A stretch of DNA of 57,489 bases from Pedobacter psychrotolerans (GCF_004340665.1 NZ_SLWO01000002.1:1-57489); one strand, 5' to 3'; shown: positions 1 through 8,604, numbered from the stretch's first letter. Made by a program: numbers and translations. Notes: generated from the sequence alone by a model not told the origin.

Positions 1-43
1 CCAGCCTTTAAAACCAGCTCCCCGTTCTTTCCTAACCGGGATG

Positions 44-74
44 CAAAGGTAATGATCTTTTTCATTTGAGCAAA
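44..74 (-). promoter_or_regulatory. Strong promoter, inner member (P2) of a tandem pair, probably rRNA operon
   Basis: On the minus strand this reads TTTG, a 19-nt spacer, then TACCTTTG, an exact match to the Bacteroidota sigma-factor consensus. It is followed by GCATCCCG and a GC-richer stretch running off the left edge. The same box, spacer length and GCATCCCG start recur 121 bp upstream. No start codon with a convincing reading frame follows, so an rRNA leader is the best guess; the rRNA itself lies outside the window. Confidence 0.7.
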
Positions 75-164
75 TTTTATTTGAAATAAATTTCAACCCT
101 TTTATCCCCTCTCACCATCATTAACCCAGCTTTTCAATACATCCGTTTCCTCCGAAGCGGGATG

Positions 165-195
165 CAAAGGTAGCAAAAATTAATACCTCTGCAAA
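165..195 (-). promoter_or_regulatory. Strong promoter, outer member (P1) of a tandem pair, probably rRNA operon
   Basis: The minus strand reads TTTG, a 19-nt spacer, TACCTTTG, then GCATCCCG, identical in architecture to the promoter at 44-74. Sequence upstream of the TTTG (up to about 290) is AT-rich, as expected for an UP-like element. Tandem identical promoters reading the same way are typical of stable-RNA operons. Confidence 0.7.
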
Positions 196-698
196 CCTAT
201 CAATACTCTTTTATCACCCAAAAGCATAAACCCCTGTCAATCATCACGAAAAAATCAAAATAAATAAAACATTTCAAAGCAAAAGGTGTTTGCGGGAGTT
301 GTTAAGGGTATTGGGTAAATTGGTTTTCGACCATATAGGCATAGAGAACATATAGGCTATAGAGATAATATTAACCTTATTGGTGTAAAGAGGGATTATC
401 AAAAATTTACAAAATATTCTGTCAAGTGATTTTAACCTTTACTTAAATAAATACTATACTATATATATATAAAGGTAGTCATTTAAACAAGGTTGAGTAG
501 CATCCAGACATAATGACTTAATTGAGCATTTTTAAAATAGCAGGGCAATAATGCTGATTTAGGCTATAGAAGAAAATACTATTCTAATGTTACCTATTCC
601 TATATATGTATAACTAATAACTTTATGTAATGTTAAAATTTGTTAACTATATATATGTACTGATTTGCTTTGCATAGCTTAGCGGCGAATTGTTTTTA
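196..698. other. Intergenic, no gene seen
   Basis: AT-rich spacer between the leftward promoter pair and bamD. It contains a TATATA run near 460 and a partly repeated CATATAGG motif near 332-352. I see no convincing reading frame, tRNA or terminator in it. Confidence 0.6.
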
Positions 699-728
699 TT
701 GATCTTATCGTATTATTAATTATCTTTG
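699..728 (+). promoter_or_regulatory. Promoter of the bamD operon, abutting the start codon
   Basis: TTG at 699-701, a 19-nt spacer, and TATCTTTG at 721-728 match the Bacteroidota consensus. Only 4 nt separate the box from the bamD ATG, so transcription probably starts at or inside the start codon, giving a leaderless message. Confidence 0.7.
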
Positions 729-732
729 CAGA

Positions 733-1677
733 ATGTTTAAAGTTAAACACTTAATTATTTTAGTATTTGTTGCCGCACTAGGCTTTGCTGGCTGTAAAAG
801 TCGTTTCGAGAAATTGAGGGCAAGTAACGATGTAGCCAAAAAGTACCAGGAGGCACTTCGTTTATATAATAAAAGGGATTACAGTAAGGCATTGGTGCTT
901 TTTGAAGATCTTTCTCAAAAATATCGCGGTCGTGCAGAAGCTGAAGATCTGAACTATTATTATGCTTATACTTTATATAGATTAAGTGATTACACCACTG
1001 CTAGATATCAATTTAAGAGTTTTGCAGATACCTATCCGGCAAGTAAAAACGCAGAGGAGGCCCGATATATGGGTGCCTATTGCTACTACCTGGAATCGCC
1101 AAGTTTTTCTTTAGACCAGGAAAACACTTATAAGGCAATTGATGCGCTTCAATTATTTATCAATTTATACCCTTCCAGCGACAGAGCTGCAGCCGCAGGA
1201 AAATACATTACAGATCTAAGAGGAAAACTTGAAGACAAAGCTTTTGAAAATGCTAAAATGTATTTAACTACAGGACCAAGTAATGTTGACAATTATAGGG
1301 CAGCAGTTATTGCTTTGAGAAATGCTCAACGCGATTATCCAGATATTAAATATGCTGAAGAAATGGATTACCTAATGATCAAGGCACAATACCTTTATGC
1401 TAAAAACAGTTATGTTATTCGTCAGCAAGATCGTTACAATGAAGCTTTAGCTTTATATACTGAATTTACAGAGAATCATCCTGATAGTAAATTTACAAAA
1501 GATGCTAAACTTGTAAAATCAGATGTTGAAGCAGGAATTGTAGCAACAAAACAGGAACTTGCATTATATGCAGCCGATCAGGAAAAATACAAGCAGATGC
1601 TGATCAGAACCGGTAAAGTTAAAGATACCGTTTCTACTAAACCAACTAACGCAGACATTACAGATATTAAAAATTAA
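733..1677 (+). CDS. bamD: Outer membrane assembly lipoprotein BamD
   Basis: The 314-aa product has a lipoprotein signal ending in GFAGC, so it should be lipidated on Cys21 and anchored in the outer membrane facing the periplasm. The rest is TPR-like helical hairpins (YxxALxLYxxxDY, FKSFADTYP and similar) of the BamD/YfiO family, which supports BamA in folding beta-barrel proteins. The length is somewhat above the proteobacterial form (about 245 aa), with an extra lysine-rich C-terminal tail. It is first in a tight cluster: the omega-like gene starts 7 nt after its stop. The start is fixed by the promoter box 4 nt upstream and by the signal peptide. Confidence 0.93.
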   Translation: MFKVKHLIILVFVAALGFAGCKSRFEKLRASNDVAKKYQEALRLYNKRDYSKALVLFEDLSQKYRGRAEAEDLNYYYAYTLYRLSDYTTARYQFKSFADTYPASKNAEEARYMGAYCYYLESPSFSLDQENTYKAIDALQLFINLYPSSDRAAAAGKYITDLRGKLEDKAFENAKMYLTTGPSNVDNYRAAVIALRNAQRDYPDIKYAEEMDYLMIKAQYLYAKNSYVIRQQDRYNEALALYTEFTENHPDSKFTKDAKLVKSDVEAGIVATKQELALYAADQEKYKQMLIRTGKVKDTVSTKPTNADITDIKN

Positions 1678-1684
1678 GTAACAC

Positions 1685-2011
1685 ATGAATACTAACAAAC
1701 CTGCTGTACCAAATACTACAGTTACCAGAAACGTACACGATTTAGATAAAACCACAGATAACTTATACGAATCTTTAGTGGTGATTGCTAAAAGAGCGAA
1801 TCAAATCTCGAATAACGTGAAAGAAGAGTTACACGGTAAATTAGCAGAATTTGCATCAAGCAATGATAACCTGGAAGAGATTTTTGAAAATCGTGAGCAA
1901 ATAGAGATCAGCAAGCATTATGAACGCATGCCTAAACCTGTTTTAGTTGCGATTGATGAATTTTTAAACCATAAAATTTATCACAGAAATCCTGCTAAAG
2001 AACAAAAGTAA
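1685..2011 (+). CDS. rpoZ: RNA polymerase omega-like subunit (RpoZ/Rpb6 family)
   Basis: The 108-aa protein carries the omega-type core: NLYESLVVIAKRANQIS matches the helix that in omega/Rpb6 binds the beta-prime C-terminus, and a KPVLVAIDEFL segment lies near the end. Bacteroidota genomes place this divergent omega directly after bamD, as here (7-nt gap). Known omega stabilises the polymerase core. The family assignment rests on the helix and on the neighbourhood; the overall sequence is far from E. coli omega, so I am confident of the family but less so of equivalence in function. Confidence 0.82.
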   Translation: MNTNKPAVPNTTVTRNVHDLDKTTDNLYESLVVIAKRANQISNNVKEELHGKLAEFASSNDNLEEIFENREQIEISKHYERMPKPVLVAIDEFLNHKIYHRNPAKEQK

Positions 2012-2075
2012 TATTAGCATAGTGCATGGAGTTTGTGCATATTGTACTTTGACTATGCTTTAAACGATTTGCTCG

Positions 2076-3272
2076 ATGCTTAAAAATAAAAATATAATCC
2101 TTGGCGTTTGTGGGAGCATTGCTGCTTATAAATCGGCTTTTTTAGTCCGGTTATTAGTTAAAGCTGGTGCAAACGTTAAGGTTATTCTTACTCCTGATGG
2201 CGCAAATTTTATTACGCCCCTTACCCTTGCTACGCTTTCTAAAAATCCAGTTTATACGCAGTATTTCGAAAAAGAAACCGGCGTTTGGAGCAATCATGTA
2301 GAATTAGGCCTCTGGGCAGATTTAATCATCATTGCCCCTATCAGTGCAAATACCCTAGCCAAACTGGCGAACGGAAATTGCGATAACCTCCTCACTGCAG
2401 TATATCTTTCCGCAAAATGCCCTGTTTATGTAGCTCCCGCAATGGATTTAGATATGTGGAAACATGAAACTACACAAAACAATATTCAAAAAATTAAAAC
2501 CATTGGCAATGCAGTAATTGAGCCAGGTAATGGAGAATTGGCTAGTGGGCTTTATGGTGCAGGCAGGATGGCTGAACCTGAAGAAATTGTTTCCTTCCTA
2601 AATAATGCCATTAAATATACCCTGCCTTTATTTGGTAAAAAAGTTATGGTTACCGCCGGTCCTACTTATGAGGCTATTGATCCAGTACGTTTTATAGGCA
2701 ATCATTCTTCTGGCAAAATGGGCTTCGCAATGGCGGATGAACTCGCTAAATTAGGCGCAGACGTAACGCTAATTACAGGGCCTACAGCTCAAAAAGAAAA
2801 CCAGACCTTATTGAGAATTGATGTTGTAAGTGCACAACAAATGCTGGAGGCCTGCACTTCGGTATTTTTCGAAGCAGATATTACAATCATGTGTGCAGCA
2901 GTTGCAGACTACCGTCCCAAAGAGATCGCCAATCAGAAAATCAAAAAACAAGCAGATAGCCTGGTTCTGGAATTAGAAAAAACCGTTGATATTTTAGCAA
3001 CATTGGGAAGAAATAAAAAAGAGAATCAAATTTTGGTTGGTTTTGCTTTGGAAACCCATGATGAAGAAAATTATGCCAAAGGAAAGTTAGAGAAAAAAAA
3101 CCTTGATTTAGTAGTGTTAAATTCGCTTAATGATAATGGTGCTGGTTTTAAATCAGATACCAATAAAATTACTATTTTTAACAAGGCATTAGAACGGACC
3201 GTTTTTGAAATGAAATCTAAAACGGAAGTGGCTAAAGATATTTGTATGGCTATTTTAAAAATCTCAAAATAA
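2076..3272 (+). CDS. coaBC: Bifunctional phosphopantothenoylcysteine decarboxylase / phosphopantothenate-cysteine ligase
   Basis: This 398-aa fusion catalyses two steps of coenzyme A synthesis: joining cysteine to 4'-phosphopantothenate (CoaB) and decarboxylating the product (CoaC). The N-terminal flavoprotein half shows GVCGSIAAYK, the catalytic histidine context NHVELG, PISANT and a PAMDLDMW loop. The C-terminal ligase half starts near residue 188 with VMVTAGPTYEAIDPVR and has the AAVADYRP and KIKK motifs. The loop has Asp where the textbook PxMNxxMW motif has Asn; from memory this is usual in Bacteroidota. Length is normal. Its stop codon shares one base with the ATG of the next gene (TAATG), so the two are translationally coupled. 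Confidence 0.95.
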   Translation: MLKNKNIILGVCGSIAAYKSAFLVRLLVKAGANVKVILTPDGANFITPLTLATLSKNPVYTQYFEKETGVWSNHVELGLWADLIIIAPISANTLAKLANGNCDNLLTAVYLSAKCPVYVAPAMDLDMWKHETTQNNIQKIKTIGNAVIEPGNGELASGLYGAGRMAEPEEIVSFLNNAIKYTLPLFGKKVMVTAGPTYEAIDPVRFIGNHSSGKMGFAMADELAKLGADVTLITGPTAQKENQTLLRIDVVSAQQMLEACTSVFFEADITIMCAAVADYRPKEIANQKIKKQADSLVLELEKTVDILATLGRNKKENQILVGFALETHDEENYAKGKLEKKNLDLVVLNSLNDNGAGFKSDTNKITIFNKALERTVFEMKSKTEVAKDICMAILKISK

Positions 3273-4159
3273 TGAAAAGAATTCTGTGGATATTGTTATT
3301 GGCTGGCTTTGGTAAATTACAAGCCCAGGAATTAAATGCCAGAGTGACTATTTTAGCTCCACAGGTTTCTAACATCAGCAAGCCAACTATAGATGCACTC
3401 CAAAGAACCATCCGTGATTTTCTAAATAATAATAAATTCAGCACGGAGAGTTATAAGCCAACTGAAAGGATTGACTGCAGTTTCATCATCACCATAAATT
3501 CATGGGATGGCGGATCAGGGTATACTGCTGAGGCACAAATTCAAAGTAGCCGACCAGTTTTTAATAGCTCATACAATAGCACTTTATTAAATATGAGCGA
3601 TAAAAACTTCGACTTTAGTTATAATGATGGTGCTACGATTGATTTTTCAGACCAGAACTATATCTCCAATATTAGTGCCCTCCTATCCTATTATGCGTAC
3701 ACGATTATTGGTTTGGATAAAGATAGTTTTGCCCGAACGGGTGGAACCACCTATTTTAAGAAAGCTCAAAACATTATTAACCTGGCACAAGCTTCGGGCA
3801 ATGCCGGATGGAAAGCAGCAGATGGTTTAAGAAACAGGTTTTGGTTTAACGAAAACGTACTCAATCCAGTTTTCAGTGAACTTCGTGCTTTTATCTACAG
3901 TTATCACCTGAATGGTTTGGACCAATTAACCGATAATGACAGAGGCCTAACTGCGATTGTTGCGGCCTTGCCTGCCTTGCAGCAAATGGATAAACAGAAG
4001 TTAGGTTCAATTTTCCCCAATGTATACTTTGCTTCCAAAGCAGAGGAAGTTACAAATGTACTGGCCAAATTAAACATGCAAGAGCGCTTGAAGGCCTATA
4101 ATATGCTAGCTGAGATAGATCCGGCAAACATTGGAAAATACGAAGGCTTAAAACAATAA
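3272..4159 (+). CDS. DUF4835 family secreted protein
   Basis: The 295-aa product begins with a Sec signal peptide (MKRILWILLLAGFGKLQAQE, cleavage after the final AQ region) and is otherwise soluble, so it is probably periplasmic. I recognise it as the DUF4835 family, which in many Bacteroidota sits between coaBC and recN; its biochemical role is not known to me. The start at 3272 was chosen over an upstream in-frame ATG at 3242, because the 3242 start would put ten residues overlapping coaBC ahead of the signal peptide. It overlaps the coaBC stop by one base. Confidence 0.85.
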   Translation: MKRILWILLLAGFGKLQAQELNARVTILAPQVSNISKPTIDALQRTIRDFLNNNKFSTESYKPTERIDCSFIITINSWDGGSGYTAEAQIQSSRPVFNSSYNSTLLNMSDKNFDFSYNDGATIDFSDQNYISNISALLSYYAYTIIGLDKDSFARTGGTTYFKKAQNIINLAQASGNAGWKAADGLRNRFWFNENVLNPVFSELRAFIYSYHLNGLDQLTDNDRGLTAIVAALPALQQMDKQKLGSIFPNVYFASKAEEVTNVLAKLNMQERLKAYNMLAEIDPANIGKYEGLKQ

Positions 4160-4391
4160 GATAAGATGGCCATCTTGGATTGAACCAAAATACAACCATT
4201 CTTTAGAACGGGTGATAAAACTGTAACAATTCGTAAAACATCTTTCACTTTCATAACTCGTTTAATCATAATTAAGATCTACAAACGAATTTATTCTTTA
4301 GCTCTATACGTTTGGCTTTTATATTAAATAGTATTCTCCATTCATTAATGCACGTTTTTAAGATAAATTTCATCAATAATTAAAAAAACAT

Positions 4392-4439
4392 TTTGTTAAT
4401 ACGAATATATTCGTAGATTTGAATACGAAATAGTTCGTA
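4392..4439 (+). promoter_or_regulatory. Promoter with two palindromic BlaI-type operators
   Basis: TTTG at 4392-4395, an 18-nt spacer and TAGATTTG at 4414-4421 form a consensus promoter. Operator 1, TACGAATATATTCGTA at 4400-4415, is a perfect 16-bp palindrome that fills the spacer and touches the -7 box. Operator 2, TACGAAATAGTTCGTA at 4424-4439, has the same arms and covers the expected transcription start. Their centres are 24 bp apart. A dimeric repressor of the BlaI/MecI type, encoded immediately downstream, would block this promoter. Confidence 0.85.
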
Positions 4440-4452
4440 CATCTTGTAACAT

Positions 4453-4824
4453 ATGATTAATAATAATATCAAACCAACTGAAGGCGAAATGGAAATTCTT
4501 CAAGTGCTGTGGCAAAATGGCCGGGCAACAGTAAGAGAGGTACATGAAGCGCTAAATAAAAAAGATTCTGGCTATACAACTACTTTGAAGTTGATGCAGA
4601 TCATGCATGAAAAAGGATTAGTAGAAAGAGATACGAACCAGAAGACACACATTTATAAAGCTTTGGTTAATCAAGATAAAACAGAAAAGCATTTAGTAAA
4701 TAAAATGATTAATAATGTTTTTAATGGATCAGCTGCACGCCTCGTTATGCAGGCATTGGGCAATCATAAAGCAAGCGCTGATGAAATTGAGGAGATTAAG
4801 AAATATTTAGATAGCCTTAAGTAA
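4453..4824 (+). CDS. BlaI/MecI/CopY-family transcriptional repressor
   Basis: The 123-aa protein is the standard length for the family. It has the winged-helix signature PTEGEMEILQVLW, then VREVHEAL and YTTTLKLMQIM, and a C-terminal helical dimerisation region. Known members bind palindromes as dimers and are inactivated when a partner M56 membrane protease triggers their cleavage. Here the partner lies 90 bp downstream, and two identical-arm palindromes sit on its own promoter, so autoregulation is likely. The target need not be a beta-lactamase: none is seen in the window. Confidence 0.92.
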   Translation: MINNNIKPTEGEMEILQVLWQNGRATVREVHEALNKKDSGYTTTLKLMQIMHEKGLVERDTNQKTHIYKALVNQDKTEKHLVNKMINNVFNGSAARLVMQALGNHKASADEIEEIKKYLDSLK

Positions 4825-4825
4825 G

Positions 4826-4860
4826 CATTAGTCATTAGTCATTAGTCATTAGTCATTAGT
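4826..4860 (+). repeat. Five tandem copies of the 7-mer CATTAGT
   Basis: Five exact head-to-tail units begin one base after the repressor stop codon, between the repressor and protease genes. Perfect short arrays of this sort are prone to slippage, so copy number may vary between strains. Because the array is outside both genes, slippage would change spacing, not reading frame. Confidence 0.9.
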
Positions 4861-4914
4861 GACAACAACTAGGTTATAAATTAAGATCATAATTTGTTTA
4901 AATAAACCATTGAT

Positions 4915-6774
4915 ATGGAACCTTTAGTACAACAATTTATCAAAGCATTTGGCTGGAGCATTTTAAACTCACTTTGGCAAAGTGCCATCATCTATGGTAT
5001 TCTATTCGTAGTGATGTTAACTTTACCAAAATTGGCTTCGAAACACAAGCATAATATTGCTTTTTTTTCTGTGGTTTTAATGTTTATTTCGTTTAGCTAT
5101 AATTTGGGCGAACAACTCATGCTCAATAAACCAAATCATCATGCTGTTGGTCAGATTCAACAAATGCAATTCAATCAATATTTAAATGATTTGCCACAAT
5201 CCTTCAGTAGTAAAGCAGAACACTACTTTCCGATAATCGTTGTCCTTTACATTATCGGCATCTTATTTCAGTTATTCATAATCGCAAAAGGATACTATAG
5301 GCTTTCTATACTTAAAAAGGAAAGTTTAAGCGTTATTCCTGAAGATTGGAAGTTAATATTTCAACATATCAAATCTTCATTAGGAATTCAAAAAGAGATC
5401 CGATTTGATTTATCCTCGATAGTAAATGTTCCTCTAGTGATTGGCTATTTAAAACCAGTAGTATTATTCCCAATCGCATTGGTTAATCAATTGGATCATG
5501 ATCAGGTAGAGGCGATTTTAATTCATGAACTGTCTCATATCAGAAGAAATGATTTTTTGCTGAATCTAATCAAAACGGCAATTGAAACGCTCCTCTTTTA
5601 CAATCCTTTTGTTTGGATGGCAGGAAAGTTTATTCATATTGAACGTGAACATGCCTGCGACGATTTAGTCGTAAAAATAACGGGCAAGCCTTTAAATTAT
5701 GCTCATGCCTTACTCAAACTTGAATTACTTAAAGATAATAAAAGCCCGGCTTATGCTTTAGCAGCCACTGGTCAAAATCAAAATTTGTATCAACGCATAA
5801 AAAGAATCACCAACATGAAAACAAATTATTTAAATGCCAAACAACAAATGGCGGCTTTAACGCTGGGTGTAGCCTGCCTATTTTCCATTGCATGGATTAA
5901 TCCAAGTGAAAAAAAGAAAGAAATTAATAAAGTGCTGAAGACGCAAATGGCTAGCCTAAGCCAGGCTATCGAAAACCTTACGATGCCTCAGGATACCACG
6001 AAAAAGCGTAAAATGAAAATTGTAACCGTTGATGCAAATGGGAAAAGAACTGAATATAATTCAATTAAAGAGATACCTGATAGTCTGAAAAAAAGCATCT
6101 ATGCCGATGAATTTGCAGGTGTTAGAAATATACTCAGCTTAAATAGAGATAGTGCATTTACTTATGGAGATTCTACTTTTAGAGTTAAACTATATAAAGA
6201 ATTCCAATCACCTGAAGCACAAGCGAAGTGGAGAAAATTTGGAGATGATATAGCTCATGAATATAGCTCGCCACAGGCAAAAGCAAAATGGAAAAAGATG
6301 GGTGAAGAAATGCAAAAGAAAATGAATTCTCCGGAACAACAGGCAAAATGGAAAAAATTTGCTGAGGATACACAAAGAGAATATGGATCGCCTGAAGCCC
6401 AAGCGAAGTGGAAAAAAATGGGCGAAGATATAGCCCTTAAAATGAACTCTCCTGAAGAGCAAGCCAAATGGAAAAAATTTGGTGAAGATATAGCTAAAGA
6501 ATATGGATCACCAGAAGCACAGGAAAAGTGGCGAAAAATGGGTGAAGAAATGGTTTCAAAAATGAATATCAATGTATTTAATGCCGATTCATTAACCAAA
6601 GGCAGAAGTATGGTTTTTACTAATGGTTCATTATTTTATTTAGACGATCAAACCAATGGTAAAGTAAAGCAAACTGAAGAATATAAAAAGCTGAAAGAAA
6701 AGTTCGATAAAGAGGTTAAAGATTTAAAGGATAAAATAGAAAAGGAAAAATCAGAAAAACCTAAAACAAACTAA
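4915..6774 (+). CDS. M56 family (BlaR1-like) membrane metalloprotease with a repeat-rich C-terminal domain
   Basis: The 619-aa protein starts with several membrane helices (about residues 15-35, 45-65, 104-124) and a cytosolic zinc protease domain with HELSH at 204-208 and the downstream glutamate motif EREHACDD from 243. A further helix lies near 313-330. The remaining ~290 residues are outside: six 20-residue repeats (nt 6208-6567) and a charged C-terminal coiled coil. There is no penicillin-binding sensor domain, so it is not a beta-lactam receptor in the BlaR1 sense. By family knowledge it should sense an envelope signal and relieve repression by the BlaI-like protein encoded upstream. 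The ligand is unknown; the repeat domain is the obvious sensor candidate. Confidence 0.88.
   Translation: MEPLVQQFIKAFGWSILNSLWQSAIIYGILFVVMLTLPKLASKHKHNIAFFSVVLMFISFSYNLGEQLMLNKPNHHAVGQIQQMQFNQYLNDLPQSFSSKAEHYFPIIVVLYIIGILFQLFIIAKGYYRLSILKKESLSVIPEDWKLIFQHIKSSLGIQKEIRFDLSSIVNVPLVIGYLKPVVLFPIALVNQLDHDQVEAILIHELSHIRRNDFLLNLIKTAIETLLFYNPFVWMAGKFIHIEREHACDDLVVKITGKPLNYAHALLKLELLKDNKSPAYALAATGQNQNLYQRIKRITNMKTNYLNAKQQMAALTLGVACLFSIAWINPSEKKKEINKVLKTQMASLSQAIENLTMPQDTTKKRKMKIVTVDANGKRTEYNSIKEIPDSLKKSIYADEFAGVRNILSLNRDSAFTYGDSTFRVKLYKEFQSPEAQAKWRKFGDDIAHEYSSPQAKAKWKKMGEEMQKKMNSPEQQAKWKKFAEDTQREYGSPEAQAKWKKMGEDIALKMNSPEEQAKWKKFGEDIAKEYGSPEAQEKWRKMGEEMVSKMNINVFNADSLTKGRSMVFTNGSLFYLDDQTNGKVKQTEEYKKLKEKFDKEVKDLKDKIEKEKSEKPKTN
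6208..6567 (+). repeat. Six 60-bp coding repeats (20 residues each) in the M56 protein
   Basis: Each unit follows the pattern SPEAQAKWKKxGEDIxxxxx. The units alternate: odd ones end in EYS or EYG, even ones end in KMN, so the real period is a 40-residue dimer repeated three times. The predicted structure is amphipathic helical. Units share the AKW core but differ at many third positions, so the array is not a very recent amplification. Confidence 0.93.
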
Positions 6775-6790
6775 CCAAACAAACAATGGC

Positions 6791-6821
6791 AAAACAGCGA
6801 AGAATAATCTTCGCTGTTTTT
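6791..6821 (+). terminator. Rho-independent terminator after the M56 gene
   Basis: A perfect 13-bp stem (6791-6803 with 6808-6820), the four-base loop ATAA, and a run of five T. It separates the repressor/protease pair from recN. Confidence 0.9.
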
Positions 6822-6833
6822 GTTTTGAATGGC

Positions 6834-6862
6834 TTGCTTGAAATAACTTTTTAGTATTTTCG
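6834..6862 (+). promoter_or_regulatory. Probable recN promoter
   Basis: TTG at 6834-6836, an 18-nt spacer and TATTTTCG at 6855-6862, one mismatch from TAnnTTTG. It lies 8 nt before the recN ATG and just after a terminator, so recN needs its own promoter here. Confidence 0.5.
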
Positions 6863-6870
6863 CTGTAGTT

Positions 6871-8523
6871 ATGCTACAAAAAATTTCTATACGTAATTAC
6901 GCATTAATTGATAGTCTTGACATTGAATTTGATAAAGGCTTAAACATTATCACAGGAGAAACAGGTGCCGGAAAATCAATTATATTAGGTGCTCTTTCAC
7001 TCATTTTAGGGCAAAGGGCAGAAAGTAAGTACTTTTTCAGTCAAGATAAAAAGTGTGTGATAGAAGGTAATTTTGTACTGGCAGATCAAAAATTATTGGA
7101 AATCTTCGAAGAGAATGATCTTGATTTTTCAAATGAGACAATTCTTCGCCGTGAAATATCAATTGATGGGAAGACACGATCATTCATCAATGATACACCT
7201 GTCAATCTTTCCATATTAAAACAAATCGGTGAGAGGCTAATTGATATTCACTCTCAGCATGCTACACAAGAAATTAATGATGCCGATTTTCAACTCCTTA
7301 CTGTAGATGCACTTGCCAACCATCAATCTCTACTATTCGACTATAGAAATGGCTTTAAGCGACTGAAACAGGAAAGTAATCGATTAAAAAACTTGATTAA
7401 TAATGCCGCTGAAGCACGAAGCAAACAAGATTACGAACAATTCTTATTTAACGAACTGGAGCAGGCGAATTTAAAAGAAGGGGAACAGGAAGAACTGGAA
7501 TTAGAGTTGGAGCGCCTAACGCATGCAGAAACGATTAAAAGAGCTTTACTTACCTCTGCCGGACTATTGAATGAAGGTGAGCCTTCAGGTTTGCAAATGC
7601 TGAAAGAAGCTTCTTTGCAATTACAGGGTATTGAGAAATTCGACCCCGCCATTAATATCCTATTCGAGCGTCTGCGATCTTCTATTATTGAAATTAAAGA
7701 TATTGCAGATGAACTCTCTACCATGGAAGAGAATACTTTGCACAGTGCAGATCGTTTAGAAATCATTAATCAGCGGTTAGATTTATTTTATTCTTTACAG
7801 CAGAAACACCGGGTAGCCAGTAATACCGAATTATTGGAAATGCAAATGCAGCTGGAGAAAAACCTTAATCAGCTTCTATCATCTGATGAAAACATTGAAA
7901 GTTTACAAAAAGAAATTGACGGGCTAAAAAAAGAGCTGAACAAACAAGCTGATCAATTAAGTGCCAATCGCAAAAAAGCAATTAAAATAGTAGAACTGGA
8001 AACGGGCAATACTTTAAGAAAAGTGGGCATGCCTAATGCAAAATTAGTGCTTGATCAAAAGAAATTGACTGAATTAAATAAGGATGGCCTGGATGAAATC
8101 AATTTATTATTTAGTGCCAACGCCGGACAATCACCTGCACCTGTTAACAAAGTAGCTTCCGGAGGAGAACTTTCACGGCTTATGCTGGCTATAAAAGCCT
8201 TATTGGCTAAACATACCTCCTTGCCCACCATTATTTTTGATGAGATTGATACTGGGATTTCAGGTGAAACAGCTTTAAAAGTTGGTGAAGTAATATCAGC
8301 ATTAGGTGAGAATATGCAAGTGATTTCTATTACCCACTTACCACAAATTGCAGCGAAAGGTCAATCCCATTATTTCGTTTATAAAAACGATGAAAAAGGA
8401 AAAACCACAACCGGAATCAGAAAACTGAAACAGGAAGAAAGAGTAGGCATTATTGCCGAAATGTTAAGTGGTAAAAATCCTGGATCTTCAGCAATAGAAA
8501 ATGCAAAAGAATTGTTGGGATAG
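6871..8523 (+). CDS. recN: DNA repair protein RecN
   Basis: The 550-aa product is the usual length for this SMC-like ATPase, which acts on double-strand breaks together with RecA. Walker A (GETGAGKS, residues 29-36) is near the N-terminus. A long coiled-coil middle spans about 160-370. The C-terminal half has the signature SGGELSRLMLA, Walker B TIIFDEIDTGISG and a late SITHLPQIAA motif. In many Bacteroidota recN directly follows DUF4835; here the repressor/protease pair intervenes. Confidence 0.96.
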   Translation: MLQKISIRNYALIDSLDIEFDKGLNIITGETGAGKSIILGALSLILGQRAESKYFFSQDKKCVIEGNFVLADQKLLEIFEENDLDFSNETILRREISIDGKTRSFINDTPVNLSILKQIGERLIDIHSQHATQEINDADFQLLTVDALANHQSLLFDYRNGFKRLKQESNRLKNLINNAAEARSKQDYEQFLFNELEQANLKEGEQEELELELERLTHAETIKRALLTSAGLLNEGEPSGLQMLKEASLQLQGIEKFDPAINILFERLRSSIIEIKDIADELSTMEENTLHSADRLEIINQRLDLFYSLQQKHRVASNTELLEMQMQLEKNLNQLLSSDENIESLQKEIDGLKKELNKQADQLSANRKKAIKIVELETGNTLRKVGMPNAKLVLDQKKLTELNKDGLDEINLLFSANAGQSPAPVNKVASGGELSRLMLAIKALLAKHTSLPTIIFDEIDTGISGETALKVGEVISALGENMQVISITHLPQIAAKGQSHYFVYKNDEKGKTTTGIRKLKQEERVGIIAEMLSGKNPGSSAIENAKELLG

Positions 8524-8604
8524 TTCCGGGTTGTAAATCGTTAAAAATGTTAAAATAGTGTTCTGATATAGGCAATATTATTGCTTTTGTTTACATTCGC
8601 TTCT

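Noticed and set aside
6185..6599. Three overlapping leftward frames of 62-114 codons
   Set aside because: They are antisense to the 60-bp repeats of the M56 gene. Repeat periodicity divisible by three keeps shadow frames open; the Phe/Leu/Ser-rich composition and lack of signals show they are not genes.
4453..6774. A beta-lactam resistance operon
   Set aside because: The repressor and protease are BlaI- and BlaR1-like, but no beta-lactamase or penicillin-binding gene follows and the sensor domain is absent.
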